DNA of 36,778 nt, from the NCBI GenBank assembly GCA_004151065.3, contig NWUY0304493629.1:1-36778 (forward strand), written 5' to 3'. The first letter of the stretch is position 1, and each line of letters starts with the position of its first letter. Below the pieces are notes generated by a model. The model was not told the origin of the DNA. It worked only from the letters and a program-made list of their open reading frames with translations, and made no database searches. Source of the stretch: Larix sibirica (Eukaryota > Streptophyta > Pinopsida > Pinales > Pinaceae). A program made the translations under genes and the position numbers. Below, piece by piece: positions 19,613 to 31,260 of this stretch.

Positions 19613-20959
19613 CTCCCCAGTGCAGCCTCGCGGAACGAGCCTCAGATGGTACAGGTAAAGCGGTTCAATTAGTTAATCCTTCTAGTTCCGCTCAAGCGGA
19701 TCATAACTAAAACATCTCTGGCTAGTGCCGTAAGCCAGCTCAAGCGGTTCATAGAATCAATCCTTTCCGTCCAGTGTAGCTAGTTATGGAGAGGGAAGTT
19801 TGACTGATATCGGGATGGGCTTGGAAGGTCGAAGAGAGAAAGTGACTTAGGGAAAAAAGCGTTAGTTCAGTTTCGGTATTCTCGGTCAGTACTATCGAGT
19901 AAGTAGCTATACAAAACAGTTCTCGGTTGGTTCTCCCTTGGGGTTTCAAAGTAAGTAGTTCAATCTCTATCAGCTAGTGAGCTAGCCGCTCTGTCAGCTA
20001 GTTCTGTTAGGTCTGCTGTTTCAGTAAGCTCTGTACGCTATCTGTACGCTAGTAGAGTCACTCGAGGCCTTCCCGGCTTTCTGACAAGTTGCTAATGGTG
20101 ACCTCTTCCCTTGTTAGGGAGACAGACACCTTAATGCAGGGTCGGTTTGGCCGAGCCTATCTGTTTGAAACTTCCGCTTGCTCTAAATAAATTAGCCTCC
20201 AGTTGTGTAACAAGGCGATCCACACGATCACGAGTCCGCTCCCGTCGAGCCTCTTCGAAGGCACTAGCCCCGGTACACTAATAGATAGGGTGCCTCGCAA
20301 GGCAAGGGGACACCGTGGCATGTCTATATATCTTAGAAGGTTGATACATGATCTCTTAGGGAGGAAGGGATCAGGGCCGTGGCTCAACTTCCGTAGCTCT
20401 TTGTCAGAAAATGAGTCCCTTAATTCGAAGATTCCCCTGAGGATTTACTTTCCCTGACACAACGATCTACTCCAGCCGGACGGAACGGAACGGCGTTACG
20501 CGGTCTTCCGTTTTGGGGTTTCGTCCTACTTTGTTACTGCTGTTTGCTAAATCCAGACTACTTGCTCTCTTTATTTTCTTAATTAACCAACGAGTTCAGT
20601 TGTTAAGCGTAACGAGTCTAAGGGCGGCGCTCTAGATTGAATCTGTCCTTTCACTGTTGGGCTTGAAGCGAAGATGGATTGGAAGCTATCTAGCAGGAGG
20701 TCACACGATGGCCAGAAGACTTTATATAGCTAAGTATAGAATTTAGATACCTCTTATAACTGCTCGTTCTTTATAATAAGCCTGTGATCTAGTGTTCAAT
20801 GCAGCAGGTAAAGCAACACACCCGATAATTTCAAATAGAAAGCAGCTGATTCACCTCGTTGAATTTCCTTTCCAAGGTATACGCTATCATGATGTAGAGG
20901 TAGGGGGCTAATTGAAAATTACAAATATCTAGCGCAAAGGGAGATGGCGGAACGAAAGT
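19613..20959. other. Spacer with a possible coding relic
   Basis: AAGCGGTTCA with a following AATCCTT block occurs at 19657-19682 and 19743-19768. On the minus strand at about 20270-20140 one frame reads GASAFEEARRERTRDRVDRL and on to EANLFRASGSFKQ. It is charged and helix-prone, and could be a coding relic. I do not recognise it. A TTTGGCCGAGCC block at 20148-20159 resembles module M2 of the M1-M2 repeat. No other gene seen. Confidence 0.4.
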
Positions 20960-22140
20960 ACTCCCGCTAGCTGAAGTGAAAGGAGCTACTGAGACTGCTC
21001 TTGCTGCTACTGCTAGTAAAGAAAGAGCTACTACTAAAGCCTTCTAAAGATCTTACTGCTGCTAACGAACAGAACAACTACGGCTACTAAAGCTATTGGC
21101 GGAAACCTATTAGAGCATCCAGCTATTACTTAAGCTCAGTTCTAGACACGGATCGTTCGCAGAGTCACAGAACACCTGCTCTCTTGTAGGGTACCGTCGG
21201 TGGCTATCAATCTGTTAAATTCCTTGTCACAGAGGAACAGAAATGTAGTACGTTACTTTTGAAACGGGCGAAACCTAAGTAAGCTATTAGTACTACTTGG
21301 CACAAAGCGCATACGTGACTTTATTTTAACAGCAGAAAGCTACTACTGACTGCTACTACTGGAAAGAGCACTAAAGCCTATTACCACTAAATCCAAGGCT
21401 TCCTACTACTGCTACTAGAGCTACTTAATAACTAAACCTCTAAGAGCAAAAGCGTAAACAACTACTGTTCCCTTGCTGTTTGGTATCCACGCTGTACGAA
21501 ACTTTGAAAAGTTGTACGAAAGCTTAGCACCCTATCTGTATAGAGGGGAACAAGTGCTTTAAGCTATTTACTAGGCGTACTGGCGATGCACACGTGACTT
21601 AAAAATTGAAACAGAAAGCTATAACTGTACTAGCAGACAGAGCTACTGCCTCTACTGCTTTACCTACTACCTACTGTACTGCTTTTGCTTACTGCACCTC
21701 TTTAGATGCTTTCTCTTTTGGACCTCTTTAGATGCTTTCTCTTTTGGGTTAGCTCTGTCTTGAGTTGGCTTAGCTCTATGCTATGCTTTGTAGCTCTCCC
21801 TACTTGTGCTATGTTTTATAGCTACCTACTTGTCCTATGAAAGTGAGACAGCTGTACCTGACCTGCTCTACTACTTGTAGAGAACCAAGAAGCATCAAGG
21901 AGAACCCCTCTCATAAAAACTACTTTATTATAAGGTCTTGCTAATTGACAATACCAAGTTTGACAACTCCTAGAAAAGCGAGGGTAACTTGTTTGTGAGA
22001 CACCTGCTATTGCGTCAAATAATGAGAAAGCCTCCCTGCTATGAGAGAGGAGACCTACTAGAGACCTACTAATAAAAGAGAAGAGACCTAAGATAACCTA
22101 CCCTACTAAGATAAAGAAACCTACTTTAGAGACCTACTAT
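20960..22140 (+). repeat. CTACTG-rich low-complexity tract
   Basis: The sequence is dominated by variants of CTACTGCTACTACTAAAG. Runs of GCTACT and ACTACTG recur with insertions of unrelated sequence. Reading frames are short; the first (about 20945-21047) reads GGTKVLPLAEVKGATETALA. Towards the end the pattern becomes AGACCTACTA (22050-22140). Confidence 0.55.
21695..21748 (+). repeat. 26-base tandem duplication
   Basis: ACCTCTTTAGATGCTTTCTC plus TTTTG is present twice in direct succession with no internal mismatch. A second tandem pair follows at about 21778-21835 (CTATGCTTTGTAGCT and CTATGTTTTATAGCT, each followed by a TACTTG block). Confidence 0.85.
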
Positions 22141-23629
22141 TAATACATACTGGATAGGTGTAGGTGTCAGGGATCAACAAGCTATAAATCGTGCCTTCAC
22201 AGCTAGTCTTTGCTAGGTGATGCTTATCAATATATGTAATTACGTAGATAAAGAATTACCAGCAGCCGCTTACAAATTGACTTGGTTGGCCATAAAAAAT
22301 ATGCCCTTCTGCACTCCTCTGCCCTAGTAATAACCCGTTCCCTGCTTTACTTAGAGACCGGAAGGAAGGGACAAAGTGGAGGATACCTACTGGTAAGAGC
22401 CATAGTGGGGGGAACAATCTCGGGTCGGACCCCATCTACTCATTCCCACCCAAAGACAGAATGAATTCTCGGGGGAAGGAACAATCCCGCCATCCAGCCA
22501 GACCCTGAAGACAGACCTAAATGAATTATTAATACTACCTACCTAGTCATTTATCTACATCGCTTAGCTTTACAGACAATTAAACACTCCACTTGCTTGT
22601 TGTTTGTTCTTGATGGTTTGTTGCTTAACTATCCTGTTACTTCGGTGTAACCCTTCTATTCTCTTCCCCTCTGCACTCCCTGCTAATCTAAGAGAGATAT
22701 CTAGTATCAAGACCGTTGCCAGGAGTGAGGGACCTGTTAGGATTTACGTGATATTTTGTTTCTGTCCATGGGATTCCTTTGTGTAATGAGTGAACTAATC
22801 ATGAGGGAAGAGGAGAGTCCATTGAACTAATAGATATAATGTAGTTCTTTAAATGTTGTAGGAAGGCTGCTGTTACTTACTAATTAAACCCTAAGGGTAA
22901 GGCATGTGTCAGGCAAAGTGAAGGTGGTCTACTGCATGTCTGGTTGAATTGTTATTGTGGTTAGGTATGCTTGGTAGGGTTCATAGATCTAGTTGCTAAG
23001 CTGCTACTTATAGAGAGATGGCTTTCCTTCTCTGGTAAAGGGAAGTATCTATTATCTCTTCCTTTTCTAGTATTGTGAACTATAGCACCAGTAGTTATTG
23101 GTTTCCCTAATTCAGAGTGTATCTCGATCGGTCTAAGAGGAAAGGTTAGTTTGTTGGTTAAAGTCCCAGTGAGAATGCCTGTATAATTGAAGTTTCAGGG
23201 TTCTGTACTGGAGGTGTACTTTAAGGGCTATTGTGATTAGGGAAACTGGATAATGCATTAATTATACAACGTATTAATTCATAAGATCCTTATTCTTCCT
23301 TCCCCTATAAGCCCTACCTTCATCATCCTTACCTCTGCTTTCCTAAAGAGATATATGCCTGGTTTGCTCTTGGTCCCGGTATCCTGCTCAGGGGTTTTTA
23401 GGGGAAGTATTGGTTGCTGTGTTCCTGGTGTCTGGCTAGGGTAGAATGCTGATGGTTGAGTATAAGGTAATAGGTTGTCCGAGAATGGATCTCTAACCTA
23501 CCTATTACCTGACCTGAAGCTGTCTTATCACAAACATTTACCTGACTGATCACAAGCGACTGCCAGTGAACAAAAATGTATGTGGTAATGGCCCTAATCT
23601 TAATAAGGCTTAAGGTAAGGTGACCACCT
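22141..23629. other. Spacer
   Basis: No gene recognised. The two frames of about 60 codons at 22282-22464 and 22604-22786 have no recognisable features. GACAGAATGAATT (22455-22467) and GACAGACCTAAATGAATT (22510-22527) are loosely similar. Confidence 0.45.
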
Positions 23630-23900
23630 AACAATAAGACCCTTCATACGCAGATGCAACTGACTTATAAGGCCCTTCCTAGTCCGGTGCAACTTATAAG
23701 GCCCTTCCTAGTCCGGTGCAACTTATAAGGTCCTTCGTAGGCAGGTGCAACTTGTTCTTTACCTTAGCTTATGAAGGAGGGTAGGCACAGGCGGTCATTA
23801 CCTTAACTTACGAAGAAGGGTAGGTGCAATGGGTCCTGACTTTACGCTTATGAAGGAAGGAAGGAAGATAGGTGCAATTACTCCTCTTACGCCTATGATT
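23630..23900 (+). repeat. 29-base tandem array with decaying flanks
   Basis: The unit CTTATAAGGCCCTTCCTAGT plus CCGGTGCAA occurs twice identically (about 23670-23727). Imperfect copies lie before (23631-23668) and after (23728-23757). The pattern continues more loosely to 23900 as CTTA(T/C)GAAGGAGGGTAGG-type units ending in GGTGCAAT. The central copies are youngest, which suggests local tandem amplification. Confidence 0.8.
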
Positions 23901-24359
23901 GCTCACCTTGAAGGAAAGTGGAAAGGGGTCAGTATCAGCCAGCCAGTAAGAAATATATATATGTTATTTCGGTCCCCACCTGAGCCTACCACCTGACCTG
24001 AGTCTGCCTCACTTGAGTCTGCCTGAGGGTCCTTCCCTTACAGTCCAGCTTAAAAGGGTTAGGGAGAAGGAAGGAATGAGAGAGAGGCAAGTAAGAGAGC
24101 AGATAGGGTGTTTCTCTGCCCCGCCCCATAGGTGTTGTTAGCAGGCACGTGTTGAGCTCACAAAAGGGAGAGGGTAAATTCAGTAATAAAAGGTGGCGTA
24201 TAGTGAGTGGCGATCCCCATTAAATCTCATAAGTTCTGCTGGCTGTAATTCATAAATAACTAGGGCAGTCCGATCCGACGATCCGATCCCACACACAGCA
24301 GTCTAACATAAAGTAAAGCAAGTAGGGAGAGTACTAGGTGTAAGTGCCGTACCAACTAA
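23901..24359. other. Spacer
   Basis: No gene seen. A short repetition of CCTGAGCCTACC, CCTGAGTCTGCC and CTTGAGTCTGCC lies at 23981-24028. Confidence 0.45.
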
Positions 24360-25830
24360 GCATGATGTAAGCAAGTGTTTTCTATCAAAGCATCTCCGGT
24401 GCATTCATTAAGTAAGTGGTATAAGGGGCTAAAGGTCTAGGTTTTCCGGTGGATACATACATACATACATTGTAGTGATGGTGACTCGCTGTATGTGATA
24501 CTGTCAGTAAGCTGACTGAATCACTAACTGGGCCTCTCTCTGTTGACTAGGGTTAAAGCAGTAATCAAGTCAAGTAAGGGTAAGAGGTTGTTTCATGCCA
24601 TCTCCATGCCATGCCATTCATCATTCTGCTCGGGTTGATAGCGATATCTCCTCTGAAGCGCTTCATTCATTCAGTGTTCTAGGGCGAACATATAGTTCCT
24701 TAAGGTGGACAGGTAGTTCGTAAACACATATATAAGTAAGAGGTAAGGGTAGGTGGTATCATGCTCAGCTATGCCATGCTATTCCGCCTGTGTCTCCTGT
24801 GTCTCTAGTTGTCCCGTACCTTGCTTAAGCGCTTCATTCATGCAAGTGTTCTAGGGCGAACAGGTCTAGGGTTTCTAGGTGGGTGGTTGGTAAGAATAAA
24901 GGCGAGGTAGGCAGCATAGTAAAGGGTGAACACGACCAACAAGTTGGTAACATCGTCACACTGAAAGTAATGCGAGTAGGAAGCCAATAGCAATAGCACT
25001 AGTGCCTACCCCCTCCTTCTATTAAGTAAACTCCTCAAGCAAGTGGTTGTTTGGAAGGCCCATAAGATATAAAAGTTCGGGTAATGTAGCCGGTCTATCA
25101 AGGGTTGTTAAGACGCAAGGTTGATAACATGCGCATAAGTAAAGGCTAGGCTGAGAAATACGACTGGTCTAACAAAGTGCCAACCCAAGCACGCACGTCA
25201 AATCTAATCTCATCTCATAAGGCTTTATTAAATCCAACCCAAGAGGGCTGTTTCCACACACGATTCATTCCACTCACTACTGGTTGTTTTCCTGTGCCAC
25301 TTCAGTAATCCTTCCGGCTAAGGGATTTCTCTAAAGCCCGTCCAAAATTACGTATATAAAATATAGGAAGCATCCCATCCCGGATAAGTTAATAGCTGTA
25401 CCTCCAAAGCATTCATTCAGTAAGTTTATCCGGGCTAACGGTTCTAGTTCTTCAGGTGGGTAAATCTCAAAGTTCAGGCACTAACATGAAAGGCAAATAG
25501 GTATATTACTAGCAATGGGGTGAATAATTAATCAATCATATCCTGGGCAAGGCTCGGCCGGACCAGAAGAAACTATGTGGTACCTAGAATATAATACGCG
25601 ATACCTGGAATCATGCAGGCAGAATAGGTCAAAATAAGATTAAGACAAGTAAGGTCATTTATTTCTTTATTTCCTGCAATGGAAATGGAGTCAGAATTCC
25701 TAAGAGTATTTATCTGTAAGCCCCGTCCCTAGAATAGAAGTCTAGTGCAAACTAAGCATGGATTAAGCAAGTGGTATAGGGCATATGTCTAGTTATTCAG
25801 GTGGGTAACTATGCAGGTGGATAGCGGCAG
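24360..25830 (+). repeat. M1-M2 dispersed repeat, cluster II
   Basis: M1 cores with GCATTCATT, CTTCATTCATTCAG or a decayed form lie at about 24400, 24657, 24828, 25394 and 25757. M2 cores GGCAAGGCTCGGCCG followed by ACCAG and a TATGTGGTA block lie at 25546 and 25910. The stretches from 25380 and from 25743 are colinear over about 200 bases (M1, TTCAGGTGGGTAA box, M2), a diverged tandem duplication with a period of about 360. A CATGCCATGCC-type segment before M1 at 24597-24612 is shared with the minus-strand cluster III. Confidence 0.7.
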
Positions 25831-25989
25831 GCATTACCTTAAAGGTAGGTCTTGTATTCCTAGAATGAGTGGGTGCCCGCAAATTGATGAAAAGATTATT
25901 GGCAAGGCTCGGCCGTACCAGGAGATAATATGTGGTAACCATAAGTTCATAGTGTGACCCAGAATAATTCATAAGGCGAGGAACGAAGT

Positions 25990-26260
25990 GTCGATCCAAA
26001 AAAGCTTATCAGATGTGTCTTTTCCTAAAGCAAATCCTTGTTTATCTAGGTTCGGAGGCATATGATCCATTTGGGTTCCGAACTATACTCGCTCGATTAA
26101 TTTCCAAATTCCCAGCGCCATTGCCCTGGCTGGGTGCCTGAATCTTCAAGTAAAGGCGCAAAGCGAAAAGCTTCTGAGATGCGGTTTTGGCTAAAGCTAA
26201 ACCCTCGTTTCTCTGGGGTCCAGCTATGTCCCCCCATCCATTGGGTGCCCGCTCGAACTC
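25990..26260 (+). repeat. Diverged tandem duplication, period about 165
   Basis: Bases from about 25996 (AAAAAAGCTTATCAGATGTG, then CTAAAGCAAATCCTTGTTT, TTCGGAGG, CCATTTGGGT, CGAACT) recur in order from about 26166 (GAAAAGCTTCTGAGATGCGG, CTAAAGCTAAACCCTCGTTT, GGGGTCC, CCATTGGGTGCC, CGAACT). The second copy has higher GC and sits in an open frame of 80 codons (26134-26376), which I regard as chance. Confidence 0.65.
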
Positions 26261-27034
26261 ACATTTTTATTAGCAGAATAGATGATTTACAGCGCCCTCC
26301 CTTCAAGCAAGATATAAAAGCCCTCTCCCTCGACTTACCAGGTCTCGGTAAATCAATCAATAGGCGGGTCTGTTGAGAAAGGCCCTCGATCTATCTGGTC
26401 GAGCGCTCTCCCCTCTCTCTCGCCCGCTTTAGAATTCAAAGTATCGGTCCTAAAGGTTATTTCCTCTCCCTTTAAGAGTTAACCCTTTTCAAAGTTGAGT
26501 CCTGTAGTTGGTTGAGCGCATAAATGTGGGAAGTGGCAGTAACAAATAGATCCTCGATCGTGTGTGTACCATCTTATTTCTCACTGAGAATGGGGGAGGG
26601 CGTGTGTAGTGAAGATCCCTGTCCTTAAGTTTTACCAGGAATATTCCAGCTGCTCATGCGAGGCGGCTCCCAGATAGAGTGGTGGCCCAGATCTGAGCGG
26701 TTCTCCCTTTCCAAAATACGTGTGAGGGTTTTTCTTCGACGGAGCATTCTTATTCTTCCTTCCTCTTAGTTTTTTCCTCAAATGCTTGCAAAAGCTTCTT
26801 TCTCTCTTGTTCCCGCTAGATATGTTCCCTTCCCCTCCATGTTTACCTGATATGATCACTCGAAACTGCATACGCGACCTATTAATTGATACTGCATACG
26901 ATCATCGCTGTATTATGGGGAATGAAAAGAGCATGAGAGGGAAATGCGGAGCAGAAAATTGACCAGTAGGCAGGAGCATCATGCTCGAATTAGCGTCCGT
27001 CCTTATTTTAGATTTTCATCAAAGATTTTGGGGT
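26261..27034. other. Spacer
   Basis: No gene recognised. The minus-strand frame 26871-26632 is basic and Lys/Arg-rich but shows no known domain. Confidence 0.45.
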
Positions 27035-27041
27035 TTATATA

Positions 27042-28230
27042 TTGCTAAAGGCTGCTCTGCTGAATAAAATTCCAACCGGTTCGAGGCCAACCGAGGATAT
27101 ATTGATAGAGTTTTATTCCACTGCTCCGCTATCCATTGCCATTTTCGTAAAGAGAGCAGGCAAGGATACATTGGTAGCTGCTTTTGAAGAAGCTCGCAAA
27201 AAAGCTCTGAGATATATAAACCCCATAAGGAAATGGCAAGTTTGAAGGGGTTTGGAGGAAAATAAGAATGCTCCCGCTGCCAATCCAAAGAAGTGCTTTT
27301 TATTTACAAAGCCGAATACCGAGTCTAAGGACAAAGATTCAAGTATGGACATGGAGAACTTGCAGCGAGTTATTCAGAAAATTTGAAATGACATGTTTAT
27401 TTGAATAATAAAAGAGGAGAAGGGGGAAAAGGACAGCCTTTTCATAAAAAAGCGATAGTTATATCTAAACCACCGGATACATCTACGGTTAACAACTTTG
27501 TTAAAGTGGATGACATAGCTATGGATCATTTCTGCCGCATCCATCAGACAGATTATTCAGAGAAGACTTTTACATAGTTCATAAATGTCATCGATCACAT
27601 CTTCAATGAAGGTGCACAACAAGAGGCTGCAACTTCAAAAGTTTTAGAATAAGTTGAAGAAGAAGAATCAGCAATGGTGGGACATGCTTCCCAATTTTGA
27701 GGATGACACAGAGGCTGATAAATTAGAGGAAGTCGTAGAATAAGTTCACGCTACGCAGACTGCAAAAGGAGATTACCCGCTTAGAAGTATACAAAATGCA
27801 CAACAAAAAGGGAACCAGGGGAATTAAGCTCAGCAGCCCAATACCAACATTGGGGGCAACCAGAACACTAAAAACCAAAGCCAAGGGAACAATTCCCAAC
27901 CCAAGTAGGGGAATAATATAAAACCCAAGAAACCTTGTGCTTGTTGCTTTGTATATGGTCATGACACTCACGAGTATCCCCTTTGACCTGAGATGTGTCA
28001 TATGTGGGAGGCGGCTGAAGCTGCCAAGCACCCTACCCAGCCACCACCTCCGTCGAAACAACCCTCGTCTTCGCAACCGGCTATGATGAGTAACCCTTTC
28101 CCGACACAAGGACACGCGGCCACACTGGAAACCCATCCTTCCACACCACCTTCCATTCCTTCCCAGTCTGGAAATGGAACTTACCACATACTCTATATTG
28201 ATTCAGGTGACATCAAATTAACTACTTGAT
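27042..28230 (+). pseudogene. Element D gag remnant with broken zinc knuckle
   Basis: The frame 27042-27245 reads AALLNKIPTGSRPTEDILIE, then SIAIFVKRAGKDTLVAAFEEA, a capsid end typical of plant Ty3/gypsy gag. After stops and shifts an Asn/Gln-rich linker leads to a zinc knuckle at 27936-27977: C-A-C-C-F-V-Y-G-H-D-T-H-E-Y. The final Cys is replaced by Tyr, so one zinc ligand is missing. A Pro/Ser/Gln-rich frame follows (27993-28229). A long open frame on the opposite strand (28187-27723) is antisense to this region and I treat it as a shadow. Confidence 0.8.
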
Positions 28231-28549
28231 CGCGTAAATATGGTACACCACCTGAGACTCACCCAATTGAACTCGCAGAACCTATTTCATCCAATAGTGG
28301 ATCTTGACACATCTCTCGACCTAGTATTGAGCCAGTACCCAAATTTCCAAAAATAGAACTCGTTTAAATGTTCCTAATGCTCATGCAAAGGTTACCTAGA
28401 ATTACAATATAGTAGATTACTTAGCTCAGTCCCCTACTGCTATGTTGGCCCTTTAAGTCCTTCATACATGTCCCACATAGAAGAAGACTCTACTATCTGC
28501 TTTGGGCACTGTGGATCCTTCGGACGATCGATTGATTGTCTTGGACATT

Positions 28550-28900
28550 GACAAAGCTGACTACCCTCGCTTACCACCCTCTGTGGCCTTCCAGATCCCA
28601 ATATCCTAAAAAATGCTATCATTTAATGGTGTATCATTCACAAAGGTGCATCCACTTGTGTTATGTCTACCGAAGTCTATAGGAGATTGGGTTATCCTAA
28701 GCTTGTTCCATCTACCATCACTCTCTGTGCCCATGATGGATGCCCATATAAACTAGAAGGGTTGTACCTACATTGTCCCATATAAGTCACTGGGAAACAA
28801 GTTATCCTAGATGTTGAAGTGATAGTAACACCACTTGACTATAACTAGAATCTACTCTTGGGTTGTATTTTGATGTACGTACATCCCCGTATTAAATAGC
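28550..28900 (+). pseudogene. Element D aspartic protease remnant
   Basis: The frame reads CIIHKGASTCVMSTEVYRRL, then GYPKLVPSTITLCAHDG, KQVILDVEVIVTPLDYN and, after a stop, NLLLGCILM. These blocks identify the protease. The expected catalytic Asp is His (codon 28639-28641). Two in-frame stops are present. Activity would be processing of Gag-Pol. Confidence 0.75.
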
Positions 28901-30480
28901 GAATAGCGCCATCTCCTTCAGCCAGCCTTGTGCCACACCGGGGGGTACTCCTCTTATAATTAATGGATATGGTTCTGCTCACCTGCTCTTCGACAGTGTT
29001 CTTTAAATTCAATTTCTGACCGAGCTTAGATTCGCTCTGGTACATGATCAATTTTCTATATACGAGATACAAAGCACATTACTCCCTCCTTCCAGGGATT
29101 TATCATCTTAAATAATTCGTTTATTTATTGGGTAATAAAGAAAATAGGACCCCTACGACTGAGTGTCTTTACATTACCCACACGTTTATATCTATATGAA
29201 TTAGCGAGCGGAGTCTATAAGACAATCACTATAAAAAATAAGATAGACCGGAGGTTCTCGGCCTCCTAAACCTAAAGGGATTGTTCACTCACCACCTAAA
29301 GGGATTGTTCACTCACCACCATTGACATCATATAGAATGATGAAGTGAAAGAATATGGTATGGTATGCGCATACCAAGAAGGGATAGGATGAACTCTTAT
29401 TGTGGGCTGTCAACAATGACAGAATTGGAAGTGAAGGGGCCACTAACAACTGATCCTTGCCCGGGTTAACTGTTAAGGATGTGCTCACCCCACTAATTCC
29501 TTACGGGGATCTACAGGTAACACCCCCAACAACACCTTAAAACTCTCTACCCTTCGGGGGTTGGGTTGAACCATTGAGTGATGGGAGTAGTGTGTGCCAC
29601 CCCTACCCCTCCCCTTCCCACATGTATCCCTCATGTGTAGGGTAGATCATTCTGATGAATCCCACCATGTTTTATGAGTTAATTAAGTGATGGTGGAGTG
29701 TATCATGCCCGATAATAGCGATGGGTAAATGGCTAAACCATCATAATCATCATGAAGGTACTGGCTAAACCCCAGTCATAAGTAGTTGAAGGAGTAGTGG
29801 CCATTTTCAATCATCATTTTTTTGGAGGATAGGAGTGTTATGGGATGTTATCTGTGTGAATAAGATCATATCCTCTCCTGTGGGTAAGGGTTGTGACCTC
29901 TCCTAATGCTTACCAATGCAGGGTTTAGTGGTGTTGAATCCCATTATATCTACCCTCCCTTGAGTAGTCTAAATATGCCCTGCTAATAAGCTACTAAGTC
30001 TTCGAGGTATGGATGCGTGAGTTAGCTGTATCTGGGAGGTTAGGGAAATGTAGCATCCCTAAAATAACCAAAAATTCATATTATATATGAAGCTATGGGA
30101 GTATGTAAAGCCAACCCGAAATAGAAGAGGTGTTGTGAAGTCGGGCTCACCAATGCGCCCACGCAAAGGAAGAGCATATGATAGGTTAAGCAGGTGGCAG
30201 ACACACACCTGAAAGCCCCGCAATCAACCAGCAAGCATCGCCCAATCACTGTTAAGCCCATCCTAGTTTACATCCCCTACCATACCAATTAGCTCTACTC
30301 GGGTTGGATCCCTGTCAAATCCCCCCATACTTGTATTCCTCTGTGTGTTTCGTATACAACGAAATAGATCTTAAATCCTCAAAGCAGCACGCGTTATTAT
30401 CTTTTTTTCTGTCTACGGATGGAACTCAAATAGCATTATATATAGGTGAAATCTGCCCGCCCGTAAAGATGGAACTTGAC
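28901..30480. other. Spacer
   Basis: No gene recognised. A minus-strand frame at 30261-30076 is Cys/Leu-rich and unrecognised. Bases 29560-29790 have loosely repeated GTGATGG(G/T)(A/G)G and CTAAACC(A/C) segments. Confidence 0.45.
29271..29318 (+). repeat. 24-base perfect tandem duplication
   Basis: The unit CCTAAAGGGATTGTTCACTC plus ACCA occurs twice with no mismatch. Confidence 0.9.
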
Positions 30481-30483
30481 TGA

Positions 30484-30537
30484 GTGTACTTATGTTATTA
30501 AAATCGTTGTTTAAATTGGTGTACTTATGTTATTAAA
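30484..30537 (+). repeat. 19-base direct repeat
   Basis: GTGTACTTATGTTATTAAA is present at 30484-30502 and 30519-30537, 16 bases apart. Confidence 0.85.
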
Positions 30538-31060
30538 GGTGGTAAGCCCCCAATATATTGGAAATATATGCCCAAACCACTAGAAACACACAAGCAAGAT
30601 TTACAACCAATAGCTAACAGCTACTACCAACGAATCACCGAGCACACCTACCAATAAAAACTCGCACTAACAAGGAGAATCCGGCGACCCAACTGAGCAT
30701 GCGTACCCACTCGGTCCTAGAGAGATATGAAAATTCTTACTTTTTACACACCATTCACCATCAACAAATCTGATATGCTATGCTGGCTTCAAGGTCAAAA
30801 ACTAGAATACTCATGCACAAGGGGTCGGACCACCATTTATATAGGGATTAGCGGGATCACCTTTGAGACACTGACTACCGGACCTTTTTTACACCTTATG
30901 AACCGAAACACCTTCCTTGCTAGGAACATATGGCAATTTAGCTAGTCACATGTAGGCAAAGAACTTACACCTACACAAGTTGTTGGCACGTACCCCGATT
31001 ATGACACTTATCGATCCTCATCTTTTACCTGCAGGCTGTTAGCACCATGCAGAACCCGGA
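30538..31060. other. Spacer with one unrecognised frame
   Basis: An open frame of 72 codons at 30727-30945 starts MKILTFYTPFTINK. It has no recognisable domain, signal peptide or conserved neighbour. I do not claim it as a gene. Confidence 0.3.
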
Positions 31061-31260
31061 TTGTTACATCTAGCTCTTCACGGGATGGACCAGCACAAAG
31101 AGAATTGTTACATCTAGCTCTTTACGGGCATACATCTAGCTTTTCACGGGCACGTAGAGCTGCGTACATAAATCTTGTCACAGGCGTACATAGAGCTTTT
31201 CTAAGAGTGATTCCTTCTGGAGTTATTTCATCTGGTTCAAAGTGATTCCTTCAGTTTACT
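31061..31260 (+). repeat. Short direct-repeat cluster
   Basis: TTGTTACATCTAGCTCTTCA with CGGG occurs at 31061-31084 and, with one change, at 31105-31128. ACATCTAGCTTTTCACGGG follows at 31132-31150, and a weaker GTACATAGAGCTTTTC is at 31186-31201. GTGATTCCTTC occurs at 31207-31217 and 31242-31252. Confidence 0.75.

Larger units (their letters stand above)
27035..28900 (+). mobile_element. Ty3/gypsy element D, gag-protease fragment
   Basis: The C-terminal part of gag and a protease lie in order on the plus strand. Similarity ends at about 28900, after the LLLG block of the protease; no RT, RNase H or integrase follows. Both ends are therefore cut. The protease core is closely similar in layout to that of element C. 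Confidence 0.8.

Noticed and set aside
27723-28187. Longest open frame in the window (154 codons, minus strand)
   Set aside because: It lies antisense to the gag and zinc-knuckle region of element D, and its composition follows from the complementary Pro/Gln/Ser-rich coding.
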